NCBI GenBank assembly: GCA_964602595.1
Contig: CAZRRO010000009.1
Span: forward strand, 124,001-188,000
Source: CAIWAH01 sp964602595
GTDB taxonomy: Bacteria; Verrucomicrobiota; Verrucomicrobiia; Limisphaerales; UBA9464
Direction: 5' to 3'
DNA: 64,000 nucleotides
Part shown: positions 1 to 8,046 of the stretch, piece by piece
How positions within the stretch are numbered: position 1 is the first letter of the stretch
Layout of the letters: every line of letters starts with the position of its first letter
Translations under genes and position numbers: made by a program
Notes under the pieces: generated by a model
What the model was told of the DNA's origin: nothing
The model's input: the letters and a program-made list of their open reading frames with translations, nothing else
Databases searched by the model: none

Positions 1-207
1 CTTCGTCACCACCGGCTTCTGTCCGGAAATGGCGGCCATTTCCTTGACGGCCTCTTCAATGGCCCCTTTTTCCGCGTCCGAACGGACCCCCATGTTCAAC
101 GTGATCTTCAGCAGGCGCGGCACTTCGTGCCGGTTTTTTGCCCCGCCTTCCTTGAGCAGGAGCGGAATGATCTCGTTCTGATACTTTGTATAAAGTCTTG
201 GCTTCAT
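1..207 (-). CDS. rplE: 50S ribosomal protein L5, N-terminal part (cut by window edge)
   Basis: The first 69 codons of L5, a 5S-rRNA-binding protein of the large subunit central protuberance, are visible; the gene runs off the left edge. The translation starts MKPRLYTKYQNEIIPLLL and contains the family blocks KITLNMGV and ISGQKPVVTK. The ATG at 207-205 is chosen because a GAGGT Shine-Dalgarno sits just upstream and the frame matches L5 from the first residues. It follows rplX by about 30 bases in the usual spc order, so it is the last visible gene of this minus-strand ribosomal operon. Confidence 0.95.
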   Translation of the reverse strand, partial: MKPRLYTKYQNEIIPLLLKEGGAKNRHEVPRLLKITLNMGVRSDAEKGAIEEAVKEMAAISGQKPVVTK

Positions 208-238
208 CTTTTACCTCTACGGCGAAATTGCTGCTGGC

Positions 239-592
239 TCAGGCGCGACGGCGTTCGTATTCCGCCACCTTCATCACATTGGAGATGTGGACGGGACCTT
301 CCAGCCACAGCAGCGCGCCATTGGGATTCTGCTGGTTCTTCCGGATATGATGGAGCATCGGTTTCACGAGCCGGAACTTGTCGAGCTCATGGGTTCCAAC
401 GCCCTGTTCCTTCAGCTTCTGGGTTCCGGAATCGGTTCCCTTGGCCCGGTCGTCGATGCCTTCGAGGAAAACGACCAGCTTCTTCCGGTTTACCTTGGTG
501 ATCTTCGCCCTGCGCCCTTTGGCTCCGCCCGCGATGACCACGACCTCGTCACCGGTCCGCACATGGAAAGTCTTTTGCAACGTCTTCAACAT
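239..592 (-). CDS. rplX: 50S ribosomal protein L24
   Basis: L24 initiates assembly of the large subunit. The 117-residue product has the N-terminal KOW motif region (VRTGDEVVVIAGGAKGRRAK) and ends in NVMKVAEYERRRA. The frame is open upstream to 622, but that start would overlap rplN; the ATG at 592 gives MLKTLQKTFHVRTGD, a normal L24 start, and leaves a 10-base gap to rplN. The product is somewhat longer than the roughly 104-residue E. coli form because of a charged central segment. It lies in the standard L14-L24-L5 order. Confidence 0.95.
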   Translation of the reverse strand: MLKTLQKTFHVRTGDEVVVIAGGAKGRRAKITKVNRKKLVVFLEGIDDRAKGTDSGTQKLKEQGVGTHELDKFRLVKPMLHHIRKNQQNPNGALLWLEGPVHISNVMKVAEYERRRA

Positions 593-602
593 AACAATCT
601 GA

Positions 603-968
603 TTACAGGACCTCGGGTGCAAGGGAGATGATCTTCATGAACTTCTTCTCGCGCAGTTCGCGAGCCACCGGACCGAAGATTCGGGTCCCCTTGGGGTTGT
701 GTTCCTTGTCGATGATCACGCAGGCGTTGCGGTCGAAGCGGAGGAAGGAACCGTCGGCCCGACGGATCGCCCGCTTGGTCCGGACCACCACAGCGGTCTG
801 GACCTCGCCTTTTTTGACCGTGCCATCCGGGGCGGCTTCCTTGACGTGAACCTTGATCACGTCGCCGATTCCGGCATACCGCTGGTTCCGTCCCAGGACA
901 CCGATGGCCCAGACGACTTTGGCGCCGGTATTGTCCGCAACATCCAGACTGGATCTAATCTGTAGCAT
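603..968 (-). CDS. rplN: 50S ribosomal protein L14
   Basis: L14 is a universal large-subunit protein at the subunit interface. The 121-residue product begins MLQIRSSLDVADNTGAKVV and carries the conserved blocks GDVIKVHVKEA, FDRNACVIID and GTRIFGPVARELR, with full family length. It lies 21 bases after rpsQ and 10 bases before rplX on the minus strand, as in the bacterial spc operon. No irregularity is seen. Confidence 0.97.
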   Translation of the reverse strand: MLQIRSSLDVADNTGAKVVWAIGVLGRNQRYAGIGDVIKVHVKEAAPDGTVKKGEVQTAVVVRTKRAIRRADGSFLRFDRNACVIIDKEHNPKGTRIFGPVARELREKKFMKIISLAPEVL

Positions 969-989
969 GGCTTGAAGTGGATGGGTGGT

Positions 990-1268
990 TCAGTTCGCGG
1001 CGGAATGTTCGATGACACTCACCAGTTGCCAGCGCTTCAACTTGGACAGCGGCCGGGACTCCCGGATCAGGACGACGTCGCCGACCGAGGCGACTTCCGC
1101 CTCATCGTGCGCGTAGAACTTCTTGGTCGAAGTCACGGTTTTCTTGAACTGCGGGTGTTTGTATCGGCGTTCGACCTTGACGACGATGGTCTTCGACATC
1201 TTGTCGGAAGCAACCACGCCAACCCGTTCCGCGGCCCCGGAACCGCTTTTGTTTTCACCAGAAACCAT
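990..1268 (-). CDS. rpsQ: 30S ribosomal protein S17
   Basis: S17 is a primary 16S rRNA-binding protein with an OB fold. The core is clear: RVGVVASDKMSKTIVVKVER, HPQFKKTVTSTKKFYAHDE and GDVVLIRESRPLSKLKRW. The 92-residue product has a short polar N-terminal extension (MVSGENKSGSGAAE) compared with the roughly 84-residue E. coli protein. No internal ATG fits better, so the extended start is kept. It follows rpmC by six bases. Confidence 0.95.
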   Translation of the reverse strand: MVSGENKSGSGAAERVGVVASDKMSKTIVVKVERRYKHPQFKKTVTSTKKFYAHDEAEVASVGDVVLIRESRPLSKLKRWQLVSVIEHSAAN

Positions 1269-1274
1269 AAAATA

Positions 1275-1481
1275 TTACGCGTTAGTTGAGCGGAGTTGCG
1301 TGAGTTTCGTCTCGCACCGGGCGATGTCGCGCCGCAGGGCGCGGATCACATGCGTCTTTTCCAGGCGAGCGGTGGATTTCTGAAGGCGCGCATCAAACAG
1401 CTGTTTGCGCAGCGCGACGGACTTGGCCACCAATTCCTGTTCCGACAGATCTTGGATTGCCACTTTAATTGATTCGGCCAT
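1275..1481 (-). CDS. rpmC: 50S ribosomal protein L29
   Basis: L29 is a small helical protein near the peptide exit tunnel. The 68-residue product is almost all helix-forming and shows the usual pattern: IKVAIQDLSEQELVAKSV followed by LRKQLFDARLQKST and a C-terminal HVIRALRRDIARCETKL segment. It sits six bases after rplP and six bases before rpsQ, the conserved L16-L29-S17 order, which supports the call for such a short gene. Confidence 0.93.
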   Translation of the reverse strand: MAESIKVAIQDLSEQELVAKSVALRKQLFDARLQKSTARLEKTHVIRALRRDIARCETKLTQLRSTNA

Positions 1482-1487
1482 AGCAGG

Positions 1488-1904
1488 TTACGACAGTTTG
1501 TGTCTGGTAATGAAACGGGTGCTGATCGAGAGCTTGCTCGCGGCAAGCCTCATTGCCTCTTTTGCCACCGCTTCTGTGACACCATCCACCTCAAAGAGAA
1601 TATTGGCAGGGCGGATGACGGCCACCCAAGATTCGACGCCGCCTTTTCCAGTTCCCATCCGAACCTCCAACGGCTTCTTGGTGAAGCTCTTGTCCGGGAA
1701 AATGCGGATCCAAACCTTCCCGCGGCGTTTCATGTAACGGGTGATGGCAACCCGCGCCGCCTCAATTTGCTTGGTGTCGAGCCAGCAACGCTCAAGCGCC
1801 TGCAGGCCATATTCCCCGAAAGCAACCGTGTGTCCGCGAGAGGCAATGCCCGTCCGGCTGCCTCTGTGCATCTTCCGATACTTTACCCGCGCTGGCATCA
1901 ACAT
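1488..1904 (-). CDS. rplP: 50S ribosomal protein L16
   Basis: L16 binds 23S rRNA near the A-site tRNA. The product contains KYRKMHRGSRTGIASRGHTV at its N-terminus, then RMGTGKGGVESWVAVI and EAMRLAASKLSI, normal for L16. Two starts in frame are possible: ATG at 1904 (MLMPARVKY) and ATG at 1898 (MPARVKY, the usual family start). The GGG of the leader is spaced acceptably for either. The gene begins about 12 bases after the rpsC stop. Confidence 0.95.
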   Translation of the reverse strand: MLMPARVKYRKMHRGSRTGIASRGHTVAFGEYGLQALERCWLDTKQIEAARVAITRYMKRRGKVWIRIFPDKSFTKKPLEVRMGTGKGGVESWVAVIRPANILFEVDGVTEAVAKEAMRLAASKLSISTRFITRHKLS

Positions 1905-1916
1905 ATTAAAGCCCTT

Positions 1917-2597
1917 TTACTTGTTTGCGACTGCGTTTTCCGGATTGCGGGCTCCCGTCGGGGTCTCTCCCCGCTTCATCTCCCCCTTGCAGATCCAGCA
2001 CTTGATTCCGAGCTTGCCATACATCGTCTTGGCTTCCGCGAAGCCGTAATCAATGGTGGCCCGGAGCGTATGGAGCGGCACCCGCCCTTGATGTTGAACT
2101 TCCACCCGGGCAATTTCAGCCCCACCCAGCCGCCCAGCGCAGCGGATCTTGATGCCTTCGACGCCGAAATCCATCGCCGTTTGGATCGACTTCTTCATTG
2201 CCCGGCGGAAGGAAATGCGGCGCTCCAATTGCAAGGCCACGTTTTCAGCGACCAACTGGGCATCAATCTCGGCCTGCTTGATTTCCTGGATATCAACATA
2301 GACTTCCTTGCCGGTCAGCTTGGAGAGGTCTTCCTTGATCTTGTCGATTTCCGCGCCCTTGCGGCCAATTACAACCCCAGGGCGAGCCGTGAAGATCGTG
2401 ACCCGGCAACGGCTGGCGGCCCGTTCAATGTTGATCCGGGGCACTGAGGCGCCTTCAAGCTTAGACTGAAGGGTCCGACGGATCAGCCGATCCTCTTTCA
2501 GCAGTTTCGCAAAATCTTTCTTGGAGGAAAACCACTTGGAACGCCAGTCCTTCGTGAGCGGAATGCGAAGCCCGATTGGATTTGTTTTCTGTCCCAT
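1917..2597 (-). CDS. rpsC: 30S ribosomal protein S3
   Basis: S3 forms part of the mRNA entry channel of the small subunit. The 226-residue product starts MGQKTNPIGLRIPLTKDWRS, has a KH type II domain around residues 40-110 (VTIFTARPGVVIGRKGAEID) and the C-terminal domain with IKIRCAGRLGGAEIAR. Length and domain order are normal. It overlaps nothing and follows rplV with a two-base gap, consistent with translational coupling. Confidence 0.97.
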   Translation of the reverse strand: MGQKTNPIGLRIPLTKDWRSKWFSSKKDFAKLLKEDRLIRRTLQSKLEGASVPRINIERAASRCRVTIFTARPGVVIGRKGAEIDKIKEDLSKLTGKEVYVDIQEIKQAEIDAQLVAENVALQLERRISFRRAMKKSIQTAMDFGVEGIKIRCAGRLGGAEIARVEVQHQGRVPLHTLRATIDYGFAEAKTMYGKLGIKCWICKGEMKRGETPTGARNPENAVANK

Positions 2598-2599
2598 AC

Positions 2600-2956
2600 T
2601 TACTTGGATTCGGAATTCACTTCGGCAACTTCGGTCAGGATGATGCGGATATGGCAGCTCCGCTTCAGGATCGGCCCCGCCGATCCCCGCGCCTTGGGAA
2701 CGAACCGCTTAAAACTGCCCGCAGTTTCCGCGGCTGCCCGCTCAATGATGAGCTTCTCCGGCCGGAGGCCATGGTTATTTTCCGCATTCGCCAAGGCCGA
2801 CTTCAACGTCTGGGCAACGGCCCGGGCCGATTTGCGTGGCACAAACCGCAGGATATTGAGGGCCTCCAACGCGTTCATCCCCTGTATCTGCCGGACAACC
2901 TCCCGAACCTTCTGAGGTGACATCCGAAACTTTCGCTTAAGCGCTTGAACTTTCAT
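2600..2956 (-). CDS. rplV: 50S ribosomal protein L22
   Basis: L22 lines the nascent-peptide exit tunnel. The 118-residue product shows FRMSPQKVREVVRQIQGM, ALNILRFVPRKSARAV, LKSALANAENN and the C-terminal beta-hairpin region GSFKRFVPKARGSAG followed by KRSCHIRIILTE. Length is typical. It lies between rpsS (eight-base gap) and rpsC (two-base gap), the invariant S19-L22-S3 order. Confidence 0.97.
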   Translation of the reverse strand: MKVQALKRKFRMSPQKVREVVRQIQGMNALEALNILRFVPRKSARAVAQTLKSALANAENNHGLRPEKLIIERAAAETAGSFKRFVPKARGSAGPILKRSCHIRIILTEVAEVNSESK

Positions 2957-2964
2957 TATTGACC

Positions 2965-3246
2965 CTATTTGGCCTCAGCCTTGGCGGTGTGAGCCCCGTG
3001 TTTCTTGAAGGTTCGGGTGAAGGAGAATTCGCCCAATTTGTGCCCGACCATGTTCTCGGTCACAAACACCGGGTTGAACACCTTGCCGTTGTGGACATTC
3101 AACGTCAGCCCAACGAATTCGGGGGTGATGGTAGAACGACGCGACCAAGTCTTGATCGGTGTTTTGCCCTTGGAAGCCTTAAGCTTATCAATCTTGCGAA
3201 GGAGGCTAGGCTCGACATACGGCCCTTTTTTGAGAGAACGACCCAT
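2965..3246 (-). CDS. rpsS: 30S ribosomal protein S19
   Basis: S19 sits in the head of the small subunit close to S13 and the tRNA A-site. The 93-residue product starts MGRSLKKGPYVEPSLLRKID and contains IKTWSRRSTITPEFVGLT, HNGKVFNPVFVTENMVGHKL and GEFSFTRTFKKHG, all hallmark blocks. The start codon lies one base after the rplB stop, so the two are probably translationally coupled. Confidence 0.97.
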   Translation of the reverse strand: MGRSLKKGPYVEPSLLRKIDKLKASKGKTPIKTWSRRSTITPEFVGLTLNVHNGKVFNPVFVTENMVGHKLGEFSFTRTFKKHGAHTAKAEAK

Positions 3247-3247
3247 A

Positions 3248-4096
3248 TTACTTAGCTTTCATTGGACGCCCATCGCGCCGAACAACGATAAAACGATCTG
3301 AAATCTTGTGCTTTTTGCGGGTGCGGAAGCCCTTGGCCAACTTACCCCAGGGCGACATGAGGTGCTGACGACCGCCACCACCCTTGGATTTGCCCTGGCC
3401 ACCGCCGTTGGGATGGTCGACCGGATTACGGGCCATACCACGAGTGAGCGGACGAATGCCCATCCAACGAGCGCGCCCAGCCTTGCCGATCACCACATTC
3501 TCCCACTGGGCATTACCCACCTTGCCGACCGTGGCGAGGCAGTTTTCATGGACCCGCCGAATTTCACCCGAAGGCAACCTGAGTTGGGCGTAGCCGCTAT
3601 CAACAGCCATCAAGGTTGCAGCCCCGCCAGCCGAGCGGACCATTTGAGCGCCCTTGCCCGGCAGCAATTCGATGCAGTGAACCTCGCCACCGACAGGGAT
3701 CTTGGCAAGCGGCAGGGCATTACCAACGGAAGGATGGGCCGCCGGACCCGACGACACCACCGCCCCCACAGCCAATCCGTCGGGACAAACGATGTAGGAC
3801 CGGTCACCCGGGGCGTATTCGAGCAACGCCAAGCGAGCCGAACGGTTGGGATCATACTCGATCGCAATCACCTTGGCGTTTTCACCAAACCGGCTGCGCC
3901 GCCAATCCACATTCCGGATTCGGCGCGCATGCCCACCACCACGGGCACGAACCGTGACCCGGCCGTAGTTGTTTCTGCCACCGGTCCCCTTCTTCCGGTA
4001 AGTCAGGGACTTTTCGGGCCGACTCTTAGTGATGTCGGAGAAGTCCTGAACTGTCGTATACCGCTGTGACGGCGTTAACGGCCTAAAAGTCTTCAC
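3248..4096 (-). CDS. rplB: 50S ribosomal protein L2 (first gene of the downstream half-operon)
   Basis: L2 is essential for subunit association and peptidyl transfer. The product shows VKTFRPLTPSQRYTT, then GGRNNYGRVTVRARGGGHAR, GSPVG-type core segments and the C-terminal MARNPVDHPNGGGQGKSKGG block with the catalytic-region histidine. The frame is open to a TTG at 4123, but the extra residues are not L2-like; GTG at 4096-4094 gives the usual MKTFRPL start. In nearly all bacteria rplB directly follows rplW; here rplW is about 32 kb away, and rplB instead has a 480-base upstream region with its own promoter-like element. Confidence 0.95.
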   Translation of the reverse strand: MKTFRPLTPSQRYTTVQDFSDITKSRPEKSLTYRKKGTGGRNNYGRVTVRARGGGHARRIRNVDWRRSRFGENAKVIAIEYDPNRSARLALLEYAPGDRSYIVCPDGLAVGAVVSSGPAAHPSVGNALPLAKIPVGGEVHCIELLPGKGAQMVRSAGGAATLMAVDSGYAQLRLPSGEIRRVHENCLATVGKVGNAQWENVVIGKAGRARWMGIRPLTRGMARNPVDHPNGGGQGKSKGGGGRQHLMSPWGKLAKGFRTRKKHKISDRFIVVRRDGRPMKAK

Positions 4097-4579
4097 GAGA
4101 AAATGTTTCCAATAACAAGCCAACCCACGCTGTCGCTTTCACCCATCACTCCTCAACGCTTGGGGCGCTGAGTTATCGGCTGAATCTTGGACGTTTCGAC
4201 CAAGGCAACAAAACGGAGCGCGGATATTGGCTAGGGGGGGAGTGAGGTGCAATACATTTTTCAATTTTTGTCACCCAGGCCGGTTCCGCGTTCGTGGGTC
4301 GGTTGGCGGGACCAAGTTGGCTCCGGTGGCGTTGTCGTTTTTCCGCAGTGGGGGCGATTGAATCGCTTTCAGCCCAATTCCGGCGCAAACGATCGGTTCG
4401 CAGCGATCCTATTCACCGACTGGTTAGCGGAGGTCCGCGCTTAGAGGTTTTCGGCTTTCAAAGCTGCCCTCGGGCGCGGCCGCACCTCGGTTGTTTGGTT
4501 GCGTTGGCCCCCTGATCCGGCGCGCGGAAAAAGAACTTCTCGTCGGTTCTACCGCTTCTGCTAGGGTGTGCCCTCGCGT
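4097..4579. other. Divergent intergenic region between rplB and the DEAD-box helicase gene
   Basis: About 480 bases without a supported gene. It must hold divergent promoters for rplB (minus strand) and the helicase (plus strand). The only clear element is the T/A-rich promoter-like block listed at 4224-4275. Small open frames here have no coding character. No tRNA, transposase remnant or inverted repeat marking an insertion boundary was seen. Confidence 0.7.
4224..4275 (-). promoter_or_regulatory. Promoter-like element of the rplB half-operon, shared with rpsL
   Basis: On the plus strand GGTGCAATAC (4246-4255) is followed by ATTTTTCAATTTTTGTC. Read on the minus strand this is an A-rich UP-like tract, then TTGCAC (a -35 candidate, 4252-4247), a 17-base spacer and CAATAT (a weak -10 candidate, 4229-4224). 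The same 10-mer with the same kind of T-rich flank stands upstream of rpsL at 41769. The repetition in front of both ribosomal half-operons is seen directly; promoter function and exact boxes are inferred. Confidence 0.5.
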
Positions 4580-6943
4580 ATGACGCCAAAGTTGTTTACA
4601 GAGCTCGGCCTGTCCCCGGAGTCCTTGAAGGCGGTGGAGCGCCTCGGATTCGAGCAGGCCTCGCCGATTCAAGCCGAAGCAATTCCCCATATTTTGTCGG
4701 GGAAGGATGTGGTCGGCCAATCCCAGACCGGATCCGGCAAGACCGCTGCCTTCGGATTGCCCGCCATTGAGAAGATCAATCCGAAGGTCCGGGGCGTCCA
4801 GGTGCTGGTGCTCTGCCCGACCCGTGAACTGGCCGTCCAAGTCAGCGAGGAAATCCACAAGCTCGCCCACTTCAACCGCGCGATTAAGCCTCTCCCGATT
4901 TTCGGTGGCGCGAGCTACGAACGCCAATATGCGGGCCTGCATGCCGGCGCCAATATCGTCATCGGCACCCCGGGTCGGGTGCAGGACCATTTGGAGCGAG
5001 GGTCGCTCAAGCTGGATCAAGTCAAGATCGTCATCCTCGATGAGGCGGACGAGATGCTGGACATGGGCTTCCGGGAGGACATCGAGAAGATCCTACTGCA
5101 TGCGCCCAAGGAACGGCAAACGGTCCTGTTTTCCGCAACAATTCCTCATCCGATCGAGGAGTTGATCCGGCGTTACACCAAGGATCCGGTTCGGGTCCAG
5201 ATCGCCGCCAAGGCGCTCACCGTCCCGACGGTGGACCAAATCTATTACGAGGTGCACCAGCAGTGGAAATTCGAGGCCCTGACCCGCCTCGTCGACCTGC
5301 ACGACGTGAAGCTGGGCATCGTGTTCTGCAATACGCAGCGCACCGTTGACGAACTGACGGAACATCTTCACGCGGCCGGCTACGACGCCGATGCGCTCCA
5401 TGGCGGACTCGCCCAGCAAGCTCGCGACCGGGTGATGAAGAAGTTCAAGACCGGCGTCCTGACGCTGCTCATCGCCACCGACGTGGCCGGGCGTGGCATC
5501 GACGTGAACGACATCGAGGTCGTGTTCAACTATGACCTCCCCTATGACCCGGAAGACTACGTCCACCGCATCGGGCGGACTGGGCGGGCTGGGCGCAGCG
5601 GCAAGGCGATTACGTTGGTGAGCGGTCGTGAATTCTTCCGCATTCGCCACCTCGAACGATTCACCCGCCAACGGATTGTCCGGGGACAGATTCCCTCCGA
5701 AGACCAACTGGCGGAAGCCAAGGAGCGGAAGCTGCTCGATGATGTCCGCACGGTCATCCAGCACGGCAACCTCAGTCAGCGCGAGCACATGATCCAAGCA
5801 CTGATGAACGAGGGGTTTGACTCCGTTCAAGTCGCCGGCGCCCTGCTTCATCTGCTGGCCGGCGGTGAAGTTCCCAACGTCGAGGGAGAAGCCCCGGAAC
5901 GCAGTTCGCTCTGGGAAGAGGCGGGCGTTCGCAAGTCGACCGCGCCGTCCACGGCGTCCGCCCCGGTTGCCGCCGCCCCCTTGGCGCCGCCAACCCCGGT
6001 CAATATCACGGCAGCCGAAGCAAATCCGGCAATCGAACCGCAGGCGACGACTGAGCCGGATGCCCAAGACATCCCCACCGAAGCGATTCCGGTCGCGCCC
6101 CCGACGCCCACGGAATCCAAGGTGGAAAAGGCTTCGAAGCGAAAGCCGCGCAAGACCGCGGCGGAGGCGGTTGCCGCCGCTGGAACCGAAACGGTTGCCG
6201 AAACGACCATGTCCCCAGCCGCCCAGCCAGCGGTCGAACCGGTGCCTGTGAAGCGCACCGCCGCTCCCATCCAAGTAGAGGAAGAGGTTGGTTTCACCGA
6301 CGGAGAATCGCCCGTCGCAAGCCCGGCCGCGGTCGTGACGGAGCCCGAACAGGTCCGCAAACCGGCCCGCCCCGAACCGGCAAAGTCCGCTCCGGAGGAG
6401 TCGCCCAAGCTCAGATCATCTACCTGGGATCGCCCCAAATTCGCCCCTCGTTTTGATCGGACCGAACCGGCTGAAGCACCCGCGGCCCCACGGCCGCCCC
6501 GGCCGGCCGCGCCCCGGTTTGATCGGGCATCGGAACGCCCGCCGGCCCCCCGCGACTACGACCGGCCGGAACGTCCACCCGAACGCGAAGGTCGGTTTGA
6601 TCGTGGCCAAGATCGTCCGCCCAATCGCTTCAGTGAGGCCCGGGCCGGTTATGGGGCTCAGGGCGGCGATCCGCGGCCGATGCGTTACACGGCCCGGCCC
6701 GACGACGCCATGACCCAAGTCTGGATCAGCATGGGTGAGGCCGACGGCATCACGACCCGTGACATCGTCGGTTGTATCCTCGGCGAAACTGGGTTGCCGA
6801 AGAACGTGGTCGGCCAGGTCAACATCGCCGAACGGCACACGCTGGTGAGCATCCCGCGGCAAGAGGCCCGCAACATCCTTTCCGCGCTCAATCAGGCGCA
6901 ACTCCGCGGCCGCCGGATTCGGGCGAAGATTTCGGAGTTCTGA
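4580..6943 (+). CDS. DEAD-box ATP-dependent RNA helicase (CsdA/DbpA-like) with long low-complexity linker
   Basis: Unwinds or remodels structured RNA using ATP, probably in ribosome assembly or cold-shock RNA handling. All core motifs are present: Q motif (FEQASPIQAEAIP), Walker A SQTGSGKT near residue 50, PTRELA, TPGR, DEAD at residues 154-157, FSAT, ATDVAGRGIDV and HRIGRTGRAGR near 330. Residues about 440-700 are an Ala/Pro/Glu-rich linker becoming Arg/Pro/Asp-rich. The last roughly 75 residues (from MTQVWISMGEADG) match the DbpA-type RNA-binding domain. ATG at 4580 is preferred over the GTG at 4568 because the latter adds only four residues. It is divergent from rplB and followed by a strong terminator. 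Confidence 0.93.
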   Translation: MTPKLFTELGLSPESLKAVERLGFEQASPIQAEAIPHILSGKDVVGQSQTGSGKTAAFGLPAIEKINPKVRGVQVLVLCPTRELAVQVSEEIHKLAHFNRAIKPLPIFGGASYERQYAGLHAGANIVIGTPGRVQDHLERGSLKLDQVKIVILDEADEMLDMGFREDIEKILLHAPKERQTVLFSATIPHPIEELIRRYTKDPVRVQIAAKALTVPTVDQIYYEVHQQWKFEALTRLVDLHDVKLGIVFCNTQRTVDELTEHLHAAGYDADALHGGLAQQARDRVMKKFKTGVLTLLIATDVAGRGIDVNDIEVVFNYDLPYDPEDYVHRIGRTGRAGRSGKAITLVSGREFFRIRHLERFTRQRIVRGQIPSEDQLAEAKERKLLDDVRTVIQHGNLSQREHMIQALMNEGFDSVQVAGALLHLLAGGEVPNVEGEAPERSSLWEEAGVRKSTAPSTASAPVAAAPLAPPTPVNITAAEANPAIEPQATTEPDAQDIPTEAIPVAPPTPTESKVEKASKRKPRKTAAEAVAAAGTETVAETTMSPAAQPAVEPVPVKRTAAPIQVEEEVGFTDGESPVASPAAVVTEPEQVRKPARPEPAKSAPEESPKLRSSTWDRPKFAPRFDRTEPAEAPAAPRPPRPAAPRFDRASERPPAPRDYDRPERPPEREGRFDRGQDRPPNRFSEARAGYGAQGGDPRPMRYTARPDDAMTQVWISMGEADGITTRDIVGCILGETGLPKNVVGQVNIAERHTLVSIPRQEARNILSALNQAQLRGRRIRAKISEF

Positions 6944-6969
6944 TCTCCTTTACGGCCAAGGGCTGCTGA

Positions 6970-7004
6970 CGGCGCGGAATCCTTTTTCCGCGCCGTTTTT
7001 GTTT
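6970..7004 (+). terminator. Rho-independent terminator of the DEAD-box helicase gene
   Basis: A ten-base-pair stem (CGGCGCGGAA, 6970-6979, pairing with TTCCGCGCCG, 6986-6995) with a six-base loop is followed by TTTTTGTTTT. It begins 27 bases after the helicase stop codon. Confidence 0.9.
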
Positions 7005-7082
7005 TGTCGGGCGAGGCGCCTAGCAGCGTCGAAGAAGACAGCCACGCGGGTTCAGGCCCAAATCCCCAACTGTTCCGCCGGC

Positions 7083-7913
7083 TCAAGGATTCACGATGTA
7101 GGCGTGGGAAGGCAATTCAGGCAGCTTCGATTGGATCCGCCTGAGGTCAGCAAGGTCGCCTCCGGGACGGGCCGGGGCACCCCACTCGGCGAACGATTTC
7201 GGTGCCTGCCAGCGCCACTTCTCCACGTGGCCATCCACGAAGGCCAGGTTGCATCCTTGGTTGTGCCGGTCGGCCGGCAGATCGATCCAGCAGTCGGCGT
7301 TGCCCCAGGCATCGTCGGGGCGGTAGGTGCCGAAGGTCGCATCCACGCAACTCGCCTCGTGCGTGTCGATGAACGTGAACACGTCGGCCGGTGACGGCCG
7401 GGAAGCCTCCGCCAGCGTGCGCCGGGTGTCCTCGGCCAAGTCGCAATTGAGCCAGATGCTCAGGTTGTAGCTGCGGGTGCGCGGCACCGTCCGTCCCGTA
7501 TCCGGATCACGCAGCGTGGAGCGATCGCCTGGGCATCGGTAGATCCCCGCGGCCCGCGTGTAGGGAAACAGCACGCCGGCCATGAGATTCGAGACGGTCG
7601 TGTCTTGGGTGACGTTTCCTGGCGCCCAGGAAGTCGAGGCCAGTGACGGGCCGTTGGTCTCGCCCACGATGTAGACGTAGCTGTTGGGCGGAATTTGGTC
7701 CGCGTGGTCGTGGGCGTAGCTCAGCCAGGCGAGCTGCAACTGGCGCAAGTTGCCCTGGCAAGCCGCCGAAAGCCCGGCCTGACGGGCGCGGCCCAAGGCA
7801 GGCAACAGCAGGCCAGCCAGCAGCGCGATGATCGCGATCACCACCAGCAGTTCAATCAACGTGAAGCCGGCTGAAAACCAACCCGATCGTTGCCGCTGGG
7901 GATTCGCCTTCAT
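7083..7913 (-). CDS. Prepilin-type secreted protein with H-X9-DG motif
   Basis: A pseudopilin-like protein of the kind that occurs in many copies in Planctomycetes, Lentisphaerae and Verrucomicrobia. From ATG 7913 the product starts MKANPQRQRSGWFSAG, then the type IV prepilin cleavage site and hydrophobic helix (FTLIELLVVIAIIALLAGLL). The C-terminal part carries the exact H-X9-DG spacing (HNQGCNLAFVDG). A longer frame to 8030 exists but would bury the prepilin signal and overlap the divergent sigma-factor region. The precise role is unknown in this family; export by a type II secretion or type IV pilus-like machine is inferred. It has no pilus genes beside it. Confidence 0.85.
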   Translation of the reverse strand: MKANPQRQRSGWFSAGFTLIELLVVIAIIALLAGLLLPALGRARQAGLSAACQGNLRQLQLAWLSYAHDHADQIPPNSYVYIVGETNGPSLASTSWAPGNVTQDTTVSNLMAGVLFPYTRAAGIYRCPGDRSTLRDPDTGRTVPRTRSYNLSIWLNCDLAEDTRRTLAEASRPSPADVFTFIDTHEASCVDATFGTYRPDDAWGNADCWIDLPADRHNQGCNLAFVDGHVEKWRWQAPKSFAEWGAPARPGGDLADLRRIQSKLPELPSHAYIVNP

Positions 7914-8046
7914 ACCTGAGGGACACCGCGAGTGGTAATGCACCCAGCGCAGGCACGCGAACTGAATTCCCGCCGCGGTGGCCTCCCCTTCCCCAGGCGC
8001 CGATTTCCCGGTTCGACTTCTGCGGCTCACCCGGCACGCTCAGCCC

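Noticed and set aside
1500..2447. Plus-strand open frame of 315 codons across rplP and rpsC
   Set aside because: It lies wholly antisense to two certain ribosomal protein genes and has no protein-like features.
4097..4579. Scar of a mobile element at the rplB side of the split ribosomal operon
   Set aside because: No transposase, integrase, tRNA, target duplication or terminal inverted repeat was seen on either side of the 32-kb segment.
5093..6274. Minus-strand open frame of 393 codons within the DEAD-box gene
   Set aside because: Antisense shadow of the Ala/Pro-rich linker, with Gly/Arg-rich low-complexity translation.
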